A DNA stretch of 64,000 nucleotides from Rosa chinensis (GCF_002994745.2 NC_037093.1:19603555-19667554); one strand, 5' to 3'; positions 24,029-36,706 are shown, counted from the first letter of the stretch. Made by a program: numbers and translations. The notes: generated by a model not told the origin, from the sequence alone.

Positions 24029-25603
24029 ATGTTTCAAAACAATAGAAAAAATCATTTCCCACAATATATTGTTTCCCGCAAGTTATACCCCAAAACAATA
24101 AATGAACCCACTCACACATATTGCTTGTATCACAACAAAATCACCAATACATATATATTTCATGTACACACACACACGTAGTCATTCACTCAGGAATGCC
24201 ATCAATACCAACTATAGTTTGCAGTCAAATAAATAACTCCCAAAACGATAAGGTAATTCTATTCGTAAATGAACATTGTGAGATTATTCACCTCAGAATC
24301 CCGCTGCGTCTTCTACAGAACCGAGTTAACAAAATCTCAACAATCCATCCAAGATCACTTCGTCACGTACCTAATCACATATGGTCTCAACTCACTACAC
24401 GAAACACAAACCGATTAAAGTTCAAAACCCCTGTTTTGAACTAAAACCCGAAAGTAACGACAATCGAGAAGAAAATTCATTCGAGAGCTCCCAAAGTCTT
24501 TGGAACACTTCTATGATCAGTGTGTCCAAACAACAAGTCGATCCAACAGTCGGATCCTCAGGGATCGAAAACCGATCGAATCGAAATCGCTATGAACCCT
24601 AACATGCTCATACGATCTTCAAATGCTACAAACCACATATCAAAACGCTCGTATCGACGAGTATGTGATATTGGTGAAAGAACTTGCCCCAATCATGGCC
24701 TGATGCGCCACCACAGACGACTGCATGTGCACCACTTGCTGCCGTGCCAAACTCAAAACCAGTTCGATCCGACCGTCCAACTTAGAAAGCTCAGCACAAG
24801 GATTAACCTTAATACCTGGGGTTTTGGCTGGTTCGGCCTAGATTGTAGCCTTAAGCCCAATTCCGCTGTTCACTGAGAATCGAAGCTCCTCCGGTGAAAA
24901 TCGATCAACCAAACCTCCAAGGATAGAACGAGGATGCTTCTAACAACAAAATGAGACCGGTTTTGAGCCTTGTCGTCGCCGGAGCACCGAGAAACAACCG
25001 GGTGCTCCACCGCTTGACTTTGGAGCTTCGATCTGCCGCTATGGATGAGAATCGATGCAAGCCACCACTGTAGGAAGGACCAGGAGGAGAAGATGAAATG
25101 ATCTGGGTCAGTGATGTGGTCATGGCCGGAGAAAGCCAGAATCGGCCAGAAAAGTTGGGTCAGGTCAGGACGGTTTCCCCCGGATCCTAGGGTTTTCTGA
25201 AGAGAGAGAACGGAGAGAATGAGTTTCTAAAAAGGGAAACTTTCCGAAAATATGAAAACTGATTTTCTAAATTCAGAAAATTTTATTTATAGTAATCTTT
25301 CAAAATAGTAGAAACTTCCAATAACGATAACTTTCTCATACGAACTCCGATTTTCTCATGCCACATGTCTACGAACTCGTATCAACCCACTTTATGACTT
25401 TGTGAAAGACGTTTTTAGAGAAACTCAATAAATAAAAAGTCAACTCCTTGACTCCTCGAAAAATAATAACGAATTTCAGGGTAATCACACAACCCCTTCC
25501 CTGACCATGTGTATAATTTAGTAAATAATACTAAAGCAACCCAACATTCAAACGCAGGCCGTATGGGTTCCACATCTTGAACGTTCCTATGGGGGGATCC
25601 ATT

Positions 25604-27001
25604 CACTATTAGTAAAACAAGTATTTCATATGGATTATGATGACACTGATTTTATAATTTCTGTATGAAGGGCTAATACCACAGGTGATCTGTGTTTGTC
25701 TACTAACACTGAGAAATCATGTGAATCATAGATTTACACTGAATTCAGTGTGAAATAAGGGTCCCATAACAATATTTAACTATACTAACACGCACAAAAA
25801 TCAGTTTGACTTGTACCACATAGAGATCGTGTGAGATAAGTTTGATTGTACTATGTTGCAGAACCTTTTCAGACTTGCTCACACAGTTTTCATGTAATTA
25901 CCTTCTCCTACTGATATCTGTGTGTAATGATTTTGATGAACAGTTGTATTGAAAGATGCGTCAAACAATTGACACATATATGTGTGTCTTTAGCTTTCTA
26001 CACGGACATGTGTGTTTTATTTCAAAACTAAAAGGTACGGTAAAACCGTATGACTTTGTTCACATCGATGTTAGATGAATCCATACTTGCCTGACTTTCT
26101 TTATTCTCTCTTCAGTCTCTTGAGCTCTTTGGTCTTCAATCTTCAAAGATCCGCCCATCATCAAATCATCTTTTTCTCTTCCAGAAGTTCATGCAGCTAG
26201 CGACTCTGTATGAGAATATCGGTCTACGATTTGGGTAATATTTCTAAAATGAGTCTTCTTTTTTCTCTTCAAGATTTAACTCTTTGTTCTCTCCCAGCGA
26301 AGTTCCCTTGATTTACTAACCCCCCCTATGCACTGATGCACATATGAAACAGATTTATGCTACCTGGGGAATAGATCAGTTCTATTGCTTGATGTAAGAC
26401 TTCTCTAACTTGAAGATTTTTTTCTTAGTCCCAGATTTAATTTTTGTTCATATCAAATATTTTTGCTTTCTTGATTAATGGTTTATAGTTGTGGCCAGTT
26501 ACAATATCCATTGGGATCTGAGAATGAGACTTTGAAGATCTTCCAACCAGATGTGAGACTTTGATGAACAAATTAACAGAAGATCGATGTAGGAACTTAT
26601 CAACTGAGACCTGGAAGTCCATAATGAAACTCATAAAATGAATATTATCCAGTAAATTTAGGAAAAAGAGAAAAACTAAAAGTATTACAAATAATATAAT
26701 GGATTAATGACAATATAATTAAGGCCCATCACACGGATCAATTTTTTAAGTGTAACTTTATTAGCTGATTAGCTGATTTGATGGAAATACAGTGCTTGAG
26801 TTAGAGATGGGTCCCGCTAACAAATTTCACACGAACTCTAAAAACAGTGTGAATAGAGCATTAGCGCCCCTTCCCAATACAACCGATTATTATTCCGTGA
26901 GTGTACTGTAACTAATGGCTTTTACACACAGATTTCAGTATGTATTTGATACATTATACACTGATTAAAGTCCATGGGGACATATTGTTTTGCTAGTAGT
27001 G
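25604..27001. mobile_element. CACTA non-autonomous transposon, 1.4 kb
   Basis: The left end reads CACTATTAGTAAAACAAGTA and the right end, in reverse complement, CACTACTAGCAAAACAATA. The flanks carry a perfect 3-bp duplication ATT (25601-25603 and 27002-27004). Subterminal CTGTGTG-type words occur in both orientations near each end. The termini resemble those of the 2800-8514 element, so the two may share a mobilising transposase. No coding domain is present. Confidence 0.82.
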
Positions 27002-27099
27002 ATTACATCAACTGTACCGCTTTTCGTGGTTTCTCCTCTTGTCTTGATATCTCTTTGGTCTTGGGCATGCAGTCACCTTCTGATTGAAATCAAATTGTT

Positions 27100-27126
27100 G
27101 GGGGGGGGGGGGGGGGGGGGGGGGGG
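27100..27126 (+). repeat. Poly-G run of 27 bases
   Basis: An uninterrupted G run sits in otherwise ordinary sequence. Such a tract can form a quadruplex. It is also error-prone in sequencing, so its length may be inexact. Confidence 0.9.
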
Positions 27127-27559
27127 TGTTCTAATTCCTCTCATTTTTCTCCTTTGTATTTTCATAGATCCATGCCTAGTCTAGCCGGTAGTGGTTTGCT
27201 TAGTTGCTCGCTTTTTGGATATTGTTAGGGAGATCAGTCGGGTTGGTCCTCTTTTGTATCCAATCAAAGTTGTGGTACGGCTTATCATGGTGGCTTTGGC
27301 GCTGAAACATGATGTTTTTGAGTAGGGTTTTGTTTGCTATTATTCGGTGTAGATTTAGTTTGTTATATCAATTCTAGCCTTTGGACATGTGACTTTGACT
27401 TCGACAATATTGGACTAACTCCAAACATGAGTCAGAGGTGTGGCTATGTCTTTTTTGAGGCATGGTTGAGACTCTGTTTTGGGTTATTCACTTAATAGGT
27501 GAAACGATACAGAAAGTCCCGAACTCTAAGTTTGATCCATATTTATTTTTGGATCCTTG

Positions 27560-27678
27560 ACCCAAAGCACCAAAATAAGCTAAAATTATCCCACTTACCT
27601 TAACAACATATTTTTATTCTCACTAACCCAATTTAGAGTAAAATGATAATTTTACCCTCAGCCTAATTAAACAACTAT

Positions 27679-27741
<63 letters not shown>

Positions 27742-27803
27742 GCATCGACTCGTGGCACCAAAGGAAAGGTGCGGCGGGGTGGATGAAGTGGCTAAACACG
27801 CCG

Positions 27804-27841
<38 letters not shown>

Positions 27842-28620
27842 GCATCGACTCGTGGCACCAAAGGAAAGGTGCGGCGGGGTGGATGAAGTGGCTAAACACG
27901 CCGGGGAAGCATGTGAGGATGTGAGTGCCCAGTGCATTTTTTGGGTGACCAAATCAATTTTTTATATTCTTTATAGTAAACTATGGGCAGAAGGCCCAAA
28001 ATGAAAGAAAAAAGAAAAAAATGTTTTATTGGGGGGTAATAAATGTTTTGAATTGATGTAATCTCCTCTTCTTTTTTTCCTCAATCAAAGTTTTATTTGT
28101 CTAATTTTAGGGAGATTAGTTCACATGTCGGTGATTGAAAGGTCTATTGGGGGGCAATAATGGTCTATTGGAGGGCAATAAAGGTATATTTAGGGGACAA
28201 TAAATCTCTCCAGCCCCCTATGAGATCGCCGACGACCTCTTTGGGCACCTCCAGTGAGGTTTCATAGACTTTTATCTATTGGGGGGAATAAAGGTTTTTT
28301 TTTTTTTTAAGGGGGGGGGGGGGGGGCAATAGACCTCTCTGGTGACCTCCGGCTAGGTTTTCAGAGAAATTCTGTGGGTCGCGTCTGGTGACCGAAATCC
28401 TTCGATGTCTCTTATGACTTCTCTTTCTTTCATTTTTTTCTCTCTCAATGTAACAAAGGGGAGAGCGCAAAATAGTCTCTAAAAAAATAAATTAATTAGG
28501 TATTAGAGAATACTTTATTAGAGTCTTTATGGTCAAGTGATAAAAAATAAGTGGGTGGTGTAAGAGAGAAAAAAAATCCCTAATTCAATGGTCGAAATCC
28601 CTTAATTTTTTTTTCTCTTT
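27560..28620. mobile_element. Probable Mutator-like relative of the 6028 element
   Basis: The left part (TAAAATTATCCCACTTACC, then TCTCACTAACCCA) resembles the TIR of the 6028-7378 element and is also close to 50256-50390. The interior carries GGGGGGCAATAAT words (28138-28330) like the minisatellite of the 6028 element, and C/T-rich tracts. A matching right terminus is uncertain (perhaps near 28545-28565), so the limits are approximate. Confidence 0.4.
27686..27905. repeat. (CT)n microsatellite with a 66-bp unit duplicated
   Basis: A CT run of about 55 bases is followed by a unit starting CAGGCATCGACTCGTGGCAC. A second CT run of about 34 bases and an identical copy of the unit follow (about 27739-27804 and 27839-27905). 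The open frames through it with alternating Glu-Arg or Ser-Leu are artefacts. Confidence 0.9.
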
Positions 28621-28687
28621 CAGACCCTGTTTATATTGAATTAACAGATATAGAAAATTTAATGATAAAGAGTCTGCTATGGCCTAA

Positions 28688-29418
28688 GAGCATCTTTAGC
28701 AGACTCTCTATTGTAGCTCCTTAGCTATTTTGGAGAGCATGTTTAGCTTTTTATCTATTTTAGCAGCTGCACCAGACTCCTAAGTGGCTCTCTATTATAA
28801 CTTTTAGCTATCTAGCTCATAAATATAGAGAGCGGGATGTGCCTCTCTATAATTTAAAACATTCCTTTTAAGTTATTTTATGTAATTTATAAATATATTT
28901 AAACTATTTAATCTTCATTTAAAAAATAATATAAATTCAAAACTAGCTAAAATAGAGAGCATTGATGCATACGTAATTCTAAAGTGGCTAGCTAAAATAA
29001 CTTTTTAGCTACTTTAGCTAAAATTTGACTAAAAATAGCTAGCATTGCTAAATTGCTAAAGATGCTCTTAGCAGACTCTATTTTGGCTCCTTAGCTATTT
29101 TGGATAGCATGTTTAGCTTTTTGTTTATTTTAGCAGCTGCACCAGACTCCTAAGTGGCTCTCCATTATAACTTTTAGCTATCTTGCTCCTAAATATAGAG
29201 AGCGAGCTGAGGCTCTCTATAATTTAAAACATTCCTTTTGTAATTTATAAATACATTTAAACTATTTAATCTTCATTTAAAAAATAATATAAATTCAAAA
29301 CTATATAAAATAAAGAGCACTGATGCAGATGTATTTCTAAAGTGGCTAGCTAAAATGACTTTTTAGCTACTTTGGCTAAAATTTGACTTTAAAATGGCTA
29401 ACATTGCTAAAGATGCTC
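28688..29418. mobile_element. Dimeric PIF/Harbinger-like (Tourist-type) MITE
   Basis: The left end is GAGCATCTTTAGCAGACTC and the right end is the inverted GCTAAAGATGCTC. Both sides carry TAA (28685-28687 and 29419-29421). The interior contains two tandem copies of the same ~365-bp unit, each starting around GCAGACTCT and carrying TTAGCTTTTT and CAGCTGCACCAGACTCC. A fused terminus, AAAGATGCTCTTAGCAGACT, sits in the middle at about 29058-29077. The element is a head-to-tail dimer between one pair of outer ends and is non-coding. Confidence 0.82.
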
Positions 29419-29421
29419 TAA

Positions 29422-32180
29422 TATGCTGATGGAATGGGTCAGATTAAGAATGTCTTAACTTCATAATTGTGTAGTTGTGTACACATCATGTAGATACTAG
29501 CTAATCAGGGGGGTCAGCTCTTATTAAACTACACGCAAACATCATTTATCACATGTGCGTGTTTGACCCAATCACTAATATTTGAATAAAATTGGTCTTG
29601 CATCTTTTTTTGACTGAAAAGTATGCGGAATATTAGTTGAAGCAAATAAATTAAAATTTGAACTGAAGATTATTGAAGAATCGCGAATAAATTAAAATGT
29701 GTCATTGTCTCAAATCTCTTGATCCATTTGGTCTGAAGGAATCAAAATTTAAAGGTCGATCTTGCTTGATTATTAATTAATTCCAAAAGTTTGATTAGTC
29801 TCGCGGCTAGATTGCTAGAAGGCGTCGTCTTAGACTCTCGACTACACAAAAACTAAGTTTAGATAATTATATGATTGTCAACCAAATAGAAAATTATTCC
29901 AATATTTGTTGAAAAAATTGTGTTGGCATCCCTAATCACTCAACCATTAGATGATGTTAAATTTAGTTAATTTGAGCTTATGTGAGTTATGTCATACCCC
30001 ACGGTTCAAAGTTCAAACCACGAATCATAGAGATTAAATTAAACGCTGATGTCATTTTTGGTTAAGTGGATCTTTAAGTCTTTTAGATGATCATTCGACC
30101 ATTCAATATCACACTTATCATACTTGTTCGTCATATAAAGTGATAAGGTTTCATTTATTTAAGCCTAATGGTGTGTGTGACATTGATGACACTTATCTGG
30201 TAGCTGACGATCAAATTAGACAATGTGCATCTGTAGTTCCAAATTCCTTCCGATGTAAGAGAGGCACTCATTGAGGGCGTGGAATTGCATATGCAGATGC
30301 AACTTTGAACCCTGCGTTTGGAAGCGATTCAAATGATAGGTGAAGCCATGTTCTCCATGTTCTTATACTAGTGAAAATATATCATTTTGGGGCAGAACTG
30401 AAGTTATAAAGTTGTTGCTTAAGCTTCTTCCCGGTGCTTACTTCTAATGTGTCAAGTGAGGCCAAAGGAGTTTCTTATGGTTAGGTCGCTTTTGCTATTG
30501 CTATTTGAAGGTACCTTTGGTATTTTAAAGTACCCCTAATTGTTTTCTGAGGACAGATGCAAAACCAATCGTGAACATGGGATTGGTTAGTTATCCATTC
30601 TTCTCTGATCTAGGTTGTAATGTTTCATATTACCTAAAAACTAAAAAGTCCAGAAGAGCTTTGAATTTGATATTAACATTTTCTTTTAGACAACATGCCA
30701 GATTCAATAAGATTATATATACGCATTCTATATGGATGTTAGAAAGAACTATTAATGAAGTAAACTCACATTTTAAACTATTAAGCGCCACCGAAAAAAC
30801 ACTTGCAAAATTAATCAGACGGAAAAAAAAAAGTAAGGTACTAATATGAGACACACATCTCCCTCAAGCAGTAGAGGTCGCAAATCATTCCTCCATATTT
30901 TTCTCACGCCCTTTGAGCTCGGGACGATTCTCAACCAGAAAAGGTAATTTGTGTCTACTATCTCCAGTAATGCTGCAGCACTAAAACCCGGCCTAACAAA
31001 ACTTACACGTTCCTAGGGTGGTGCTGACTGCTGAATAGTAGATGGTGATATGTATGGTTGATCGGTTGATCCTATTTCTTCTCTCTACGTACAAGACTAC
31101 AATCCCATATGAAATTTCATCATTATAGTATAGAACTCGTTCCAGCTTCTGAACGTGATATAATTAATGGTGGAATTAAGGTGGTGCACTTGTTTTAGTT
31201 ATTGTGTTTGTCGGACCAAGCTTAGCAAGTAATCGAGTATCTTTTTGGCTACATAGAGCATGAAGGATATAACATCCATGCATGGTACGTGATTGGTGAG
31301 GAAGAATTATCAAATATGTATCCCCACAATTTCATACTTCAATTCCTATACCAAACTCTGGATTTTCTCACCACAATTTTTGTGTTGTGAGGATTAATAA
31401 CTAAATGGAATTTTGATGGTGCATACCATAATATGCACGGATTCATGTGCAAAAAGAAGGAAGTTTACGAAATCAAATTTGTTAAAATTAGGTTTTTCCA
31501 AATCAGTTGGATGCGTTCGCAAAGATTGTCTCTAAAATTTTACTTTTAAGTAAGTTGTTACTCTCAAAATCTCTTTTTAATCGCAACTTTTCTAGCTACA
31601 GAACAATCCCACTATAGCATTATCACTTGCAATCCCTCAGGGCAACCGGTCGCGCTAACTTTCAGATTCGATCGGTTGCATATGAAATGTGGTGACTGAT
31701 GGCTATAACCTCCCTATGGATCTTCCAATTGCTGAGCTGCATTTTCGATTATATTTCACCCCTTAATCCTTTGGTACCTGTGTTCTTTTCCAATGGTGAA
31801 GCAATCACAACATTTAAGAGAAGGAAAGGGCGAGAATCAATCTCTTGCCATTTTAAGTTTCTAGTAACAAAATAAAAAGTTAAGTAGCTAGCTAGATTAG
31901 AGAGTAATTATTTGCAGAAGCAATACACTATCTATCCTGCTTGAGTTGTGCATATGTATAACTAAGACTAATATCACCAAGTGATCGACTTGATGCAAAG
32001 AGATGGTCAATTATACCGTCTCATGTTTTATGCCTCTACTCTCTAGGAAACAAATGAGTGCCAGCTCATGTGCAGGGCCTAGCACTCATTTGCAGGGCTG
32101 CAGACTATTCAATTTGATCCAGCAGTCCATTGCTACATTGAGGAGGCCCATTTTAAATGGGGCTGTGGAGATTGAAATTT
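29422..32180. other. Intergenic stretch, no gene supported
   Basis: The longest frame is 92 codons at 30571-30849; its product is Lys/Arg-rich at the C-terminus and matches nothing I recognise. It overlaps antisense to a 74-codon frame, so coding status is doubtful. No paired terminal repeats were found. The stretch around 29990-30030 has GGTTCAAAGTTCAAACC, but this does not form a tRNA. Confidence 0.45.
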
Positions 32181-32912
32181 TGAGAGTGAACTTATAAAAA
32201 TATCTCGTTGAGAAGTGAATATTCTGTTGAGAAGCATATTTTTTGTCAAAGAAGAAATATCTAGTAGAGGAGGGAATATTTTACGGTTTTTACCGAGGAG
32301 CATATTTCTTGTTTAGAGAAAATATCTCGTTGAGGAAGATCTAGTTATGGCGAAACCTTTCAAGGACAGATTAGCTCAAGAAGAGATTTGCTCAAGGGGA
32401 AATTTTCTCAAAGATAGATTAGCTCAAGGAGAGATTTGAATGAAATGCAATTTTCTCGAGGTGGGGAAGAATCCTCTCGAGGTGGATCTGGATGAGGCAG
32501 AATAGGTTAGCAAGCTTAACCAACTCTTCCGAGTCTGAGGTAAGTGGAAGCACTTTCCCACCATGTCTTAGGAGTGGCGTCGTGGACCCACTCATGCGTA
32601 ACTTTCAGATCAAGTACGCCATTACTCGCACTAGTTAAAATATCCGCTCGAGCTTGTATATAAATACCTGGCGAAGTAAATTTTTTGGCAAGCAATCAAC
32701 CCTGATACACACTACAACTCGAGCCATCACTAACTTGGGCATCCGAGTATCTTTTGCAGGAACACCCCATCTTTCTTTCGGAAGCTTCATTTGTTAAAAG
32801 ATCCAATTCTAAAGACCATAAATCAATTATTTCTTTCTAGCAAAACTCTCGCTCCGCTCCAGTCAGAATACGTAGGTGAATGAATCTTCTGTAGAATTTT
32901 TCCGCACCAACA
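32181..32912 (+). mobile_element. Degenerate LTR of the same family as the 3655-4200 solo LTR
   Basis: The 3' end closely follows the 3655-4200 LTR: CGCTCCAGTC is followed ~45 bp later by AGAATTTTTCCGCACCAACA. A TATATAAATA box lies near 32650 and ACTTGGGCATCCGAG near 32732, equivalent to the R/U5 motifs of the other copy. The start is approximate (possibly TGAGAGTG at 32181) and no 5-bp duplication was found. Repeated short words such as TTGCTCAAG and TATCTCGTTGAG fill the U3 part. Confidence 0.5.
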
Positions 32913-33559
32913 AGGACTTTTGCGATTGCATTTTGTATGTATATGTGCTTTGAGGGTTACTATGGACACTAAAGTATGATCTCTGGAGACCCAGACTAAA
33001 AGAACATGATAGAATGGCAATTTACAAGCAACCTTGCCAACCTCCCAACCTGAGAGGAGGAGACGACGCCGGGTTCTGTTGGCTGCTGGTGAGGGCTGGC
33101 AGCAGGGCCGGCCCTCCTGAGGGCTGCCGCCTGAGGCAGCCGCCTCAGGCCATCGGCTCTGGGGGGCCTCGGAAGTTATGTATATATGATACATAATAGG
33201 TATATAAAGATGTTTTGCTTTTACTGACACCAAAAGAAGTGTTGCTCCAGCGGGAGTGACCTTAGCATACGGAGGTCCAACCAAGGTTTGAGTCTCCCTC
33301 TTTACTTTTTCTATCTATTTTTCAATCAGTTAAGTGACTTAAATCAATGTCAATTCTTGGGCCCAAATCGAAAGCTTGCTCACCCATTCAGTTTTTTTTC
33401 CTATATCACATATGTTTTTTTTTTCTCTCCTTTTCCAATCACTTATGTTTAACTAGTTTTTTATTTCTGAAATTTATGTAGGAATAAATATTTATATACT
33501 TAAATTTCATATTTACTTTTATTCAAAATACATGATTTTATACTGTTATTTGGCGTGTG

Positions 33560-33562
<3 letters not shown>

Positions 33563-33606
<44 letters not shown>
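33563..33606. repeat. (AC)n microsatellite
   Basis: 22 uninterrupted AC units lie inside the hAT element. Confidence 0.95.
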
Positions 33607-33608
<2 letters not shown>

Positions 33609-33858
33609 TTATTAAGAGAAAAGACTCTGTTACTCAAAACTGAAAATTTTGAAAGATTTAACCCTGAACTATTAAAAAAATTTGACAATAAATTAAAGCA
33701 CAAGGATAAATAGGACAATTATAAAATAGATTTTATTAAGAAAATTGAAAAGAAATGATTCCACAACTCTCACTTTTCTCTCTGCAATAACTACTCATTG
33801 AATCTATTTCTTTTGTAAATAACTTTTTTTTTTTACAATTAAAATTTTTCGCAGACTA

Positions 33859-33893
<35 letters not shown>
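33859..33893. repeat. (TA)n microsatellite
   Basis: About 17 TA units lie close to the right end of the hAT element. Confidence 0.95.
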
Positions 33894-33896
<3 letters not shown>

Positions 33897-34298
33897 GGCC
33901 ACATTTTAATTCTTCGCCTCAGGCCTTTAGAATCTCAGGACCGGCCCTGGTTGGCAGTTGGGTGGCGTTGAGGATCTGGATAGAACTTTGCTCTTAGTTT
34001 GGTTTTCAATTCTTGATGTTCATGGTAGTTGATGGATAGAATAGGAAATTCTGGCCCAGAAATTAGAGAGTTAGGTCCCAAGAGATTATATTTGGGTTGG
34101 TTCATACTTCAGACTGTTTATGATTCAAATCCTAAGATAACAAATATCGGCCCAATAGACCAGACTTCTAAAAATTGTGTGACAGTGTGGGCTAGGCCTC
34201 CTCAGATTTTGGGCAGGACCTAGTCAGGGATAAGAAGAAAACAGAGGTAGATAGCACATCGTTTGGCAAACCACCACGGCACCACCAAAGAGTTTTAT

Positions 34299-34477
34299 AC
34301 TTTTTTTTTTTTTTTTTTTTTCGTTTTTTAAATCTGAAAATAACATTACAAAGATTGATCCCTAAGGACCATAAACATACAAGTATCAAAGTAGATCCAA
34401 ATTTGGTCATGAAAATTGATCAGAAAATAATCTATGCATTGATTGTTCCTTTAATATGGCATACGTTAGCACCGCAC
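34299..34477 (-). mobile_element. Short 5'-truncated retroposon, antisense
   Basis: A 23-T run at the left (poly(A) on the minus strand) is bounded by GAGTTTTAT at 34290-34298. The same 9-mer recurs at 34478-34486. The 180-bp body is AT-rich and non-coding. I see no tRNA-like A/B boxes, so a truncated LINE 3' end is more likely than a SINE. Confidence 0.5.
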
Positions 34478-35477
34478 GAGTTTTATGAGTCTTTGAAACC
34501 TGAGAAAGCTAATCACTCAAATTTTCTTTCCCCGTAAGTGTACTCTTTATTATATTTTGTGAAGTTCTAAGAAATGCTGGGAGAAAAAATTTAAAAATTA
34601 AAAGAATAGTGTGATCAATCGTTTGGTTCATTATTTTATTTTAAAATTCTGCTTAATTTAATGAATAAATTGTAGTCTAGAATGCTAATTGACCCTCTTA
34701 ACGCTTCAAATGAGCTGTAGATCTAAAATTGCTCATCAAAATCAATCAGAAAGCAAGACTATAAATTCACAAAAGACATTGGACTTGAAGATTATGAAAA
34801 ATTGTGTGAAATAAATGAATTATTCTTCTACTATACCGCACGTAGGACCTTAGGAGCTTAATAAATTGGTTGTCGATTGATTTTGATGAGCGATTTTGGA
34901 ACTTAATTTACAAGCTTTTTGAGACATTGGACCAATCTTTTGTCTCAAAAATGCACGTTTTAACATATCTGTGAAGTAGAAATAAAAAATAAAAAGTGGG
35001 AAAAATAAAAGTTAAAAAGGAGTGTAAGAGCAACTCCAACAGATTTCCTATAATTTCTATATAATAGGGAAGCAAGAGTCAAAGTTTTAGCATTTTTTTC
35101 TTCTCTAACTCCAACTCCAACATATTTTCTATTTTACAGCAATCTCTAAAATCTTCATATTCTTCCTTAAAGTTTTAGAGATTGCTGTAAATTAGAGGTG
35201 GCAAAAGGGCCGACCCGGCCCATTTTAAGCGGGTCTAGTCTTGCTTCGTGCCGTGCTTGGGCCGGCCCATGTATTATAGTGCCGGGCTCGTGTCGGCCAA
35301 TTTACTTAAACATTAAGCCCGGTCCGGCCCATATCGTACCGGGCCGTGCTCGTGCCGGATCAATAAACGGGCCGTGCTCGTGCCTACCCACTATAAAGCA
35401 CGATTTTAAAATCTTAATTTGAATAAATAAAAATTAATTTTATTTAACTATTTAGAAAATTAAAATAAATTAAGTTA

Positions 35478-35696
35478 TGTTCAAGTAAAACCCTAGTTTG
35501 TGTTTGGCCCAAACTCTAGGTTACTTGCTCTAGTGGTAATAGGGTTAAATTAGAAGGATTTAGATTCCTATTCAATGTACGATTACTTTCCTTGTATGAT
35601 TGAGATTCTATGCATTGTAATCCTCTATATAAAGAGGCCCCTATTATCAATGAGAATACACAGCAAATTCCTCTTAAATTCAGTTTCTATACAACA
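35478..35696 (+). repeat. 5' LTR of the copia element
   Basis: 219 bp, starting TGTTCAAGTAAAACCC and ending TTTCTATACAACA. A TATA box (CTATATAAAGAGG) lies near 35626. It matches the 3' LTR except for three substitutions. Confidence 0.95.
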
Positions 35697-35714
35697 TGTT
35701 GTCAGCACGAGCCC
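35697..35714 (+). promoter_or_regulatory. Candidate primer binding site
   Basis: The sequence immediately after the 5' LTR, TGTTGTCAGCACGAGC, is where a primer tRNA should anneal. It is only loosely like the initiator-Met pattern used by many copia elements, so either another tRNA is used or the site has mutated. Confidence 0.4.
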
Positions 35715-36706
35715 TAACCCTAGCCCTAAAAACAAAAAACCCAAAAACCCTTCTCGCCAAAACTGCCGCAAGCTCCTAGCCCTTGTTAGCCATGCCCTAT
35801 GCTGCCCCTGCAGCCCTTGCGCACCCGTGTGCCGCCTACTGCCCCTGCAGCATTGCCGCACGCCTGCTGCCCCCTGCAACACAACAGCACGCTCATTTCT
35901 GTGCAGATCAGTCTTCTTTCAGGCCCCGAAACGTCTTGTTGGGAACCTCTGATAAAAATACTTTCTGCATCAAAGTTGTTCATCTCTGTCTCTTATATCT
36001 GACCTCCAAATTTCAGCCATATTGGAGTCGTTTTGAGACATGTACACCATTCAAGGTGGGAGATGTTCAGCATGCTCGTTCCTGTGCATATCAGTCAGTT
36101 TGCAAGCCCCGAAACGCCTAGTTCAGAACTTCAGATCAAAATTCTTCCTTCATCACAGTTGTTCACGTCTGTCTCTTCTATCTAACCTCCAAATTTAAGC
36201 CCTATTGGAGTCGTTTTGAGACATGTACACCAATTGGAGTGAGAGCTGTTCAGAAGAGAATTTGCTCCGAATTTCAACAAGTTTGATTCGCCTAGGACTG
36301 AAGCTCGTCTGCAATCCTACAACGAGGATCAAATACGCTCTGCAATCCTAAGAGGTATGGTTTACTAAAATTTCCCGTTTTTGAAGTTTTTTTTATTCTT
36401 TTTCGCTTCTTTTTCTCAGGGACTTGCAACCTCCCTTCTTCTACCCCCCTTTCTTTATCATAGAGGAGACCAAATTAAGCCGAACTGTGGGGGTTCGTGC
36501 TCACCCCAAGCTTGGAGCTTGTAGAGTTATCCAAACTTAGAGTTTGTTGAGATAAAACGATCGACTGCAAACATCATTGTTTCGATCTAATCCAACCCCT
36601 CTTGGAATCGAATTTCTTGGAAGCGACTACGCTCAGAAATTTTATTTGTTTTCGTGGTAGCCTTTTTCACTCCGAAACTAACCCTAATTTCTTGTTCTCT
36701 TTCAGG

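Larger units (their letters stand above)
23090..25230 (-). other. Unclassified repeat-rich region, possibly a retroelement on the minus strand
   Basis: The stretch holds two imperfect direct-repeat pairs (23427-23629 and 23832-24028). At its right end, on the minus strand, is a leader-like sequence with CT-rich text and AAAACCCTAGG, followed by a 72-aa Ser/Arg-rich frame (24905-25123). It has the feel of a transcribed retroelement leader plus internal repeats, but I found no LTR ends, no primer site and no protein domain. The 107- and 118-aa plus-strand frames (24121-24444, 24520-24876) show no known motif. Confidence 0.35.
33103..33949. mobile_element. hAT-type element, 847 bp
   Basis: Termini are CAGGGCCGGCCCTCCTGAGG on the left and CTGAGATTC-flanked GGACCGGCCCTG on the right, forming an inverted CAGGGCCGG(T/C)CC. 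Subterminal GCCTCAGG also pairs. Flanking 8-mers are GCTGGCAG and GTTGGCAG (7 of 8 match). The interior includes an (AC)n and a (TA)n microsatellite and no transposase. It has no coding capacity. The 153-aa minus frame at 32823-33284 straddles its left edge and is fortuitous. Confidence 0.78.

Noticed and set aside
27623..28004. 109-aa and 73-aa frames with alternating Glu-Arg or Ser-Leu
   Set aside because: They are translations of (CT)n/(GA)n microsatellites.
32823..33284. 153-aa minus-strand open frame
   Set aside because: It spans the end of an LTR remnant, unique flank and the start of a hAT element, so it cannot be a single gene.
35575..36121. Cys/Pro/Ala-rich frames of 112-125 aa after the 5' LTR
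   Set aside because: They lie in the untranslated leader of the copia element, and the three frames overlap on both strands.
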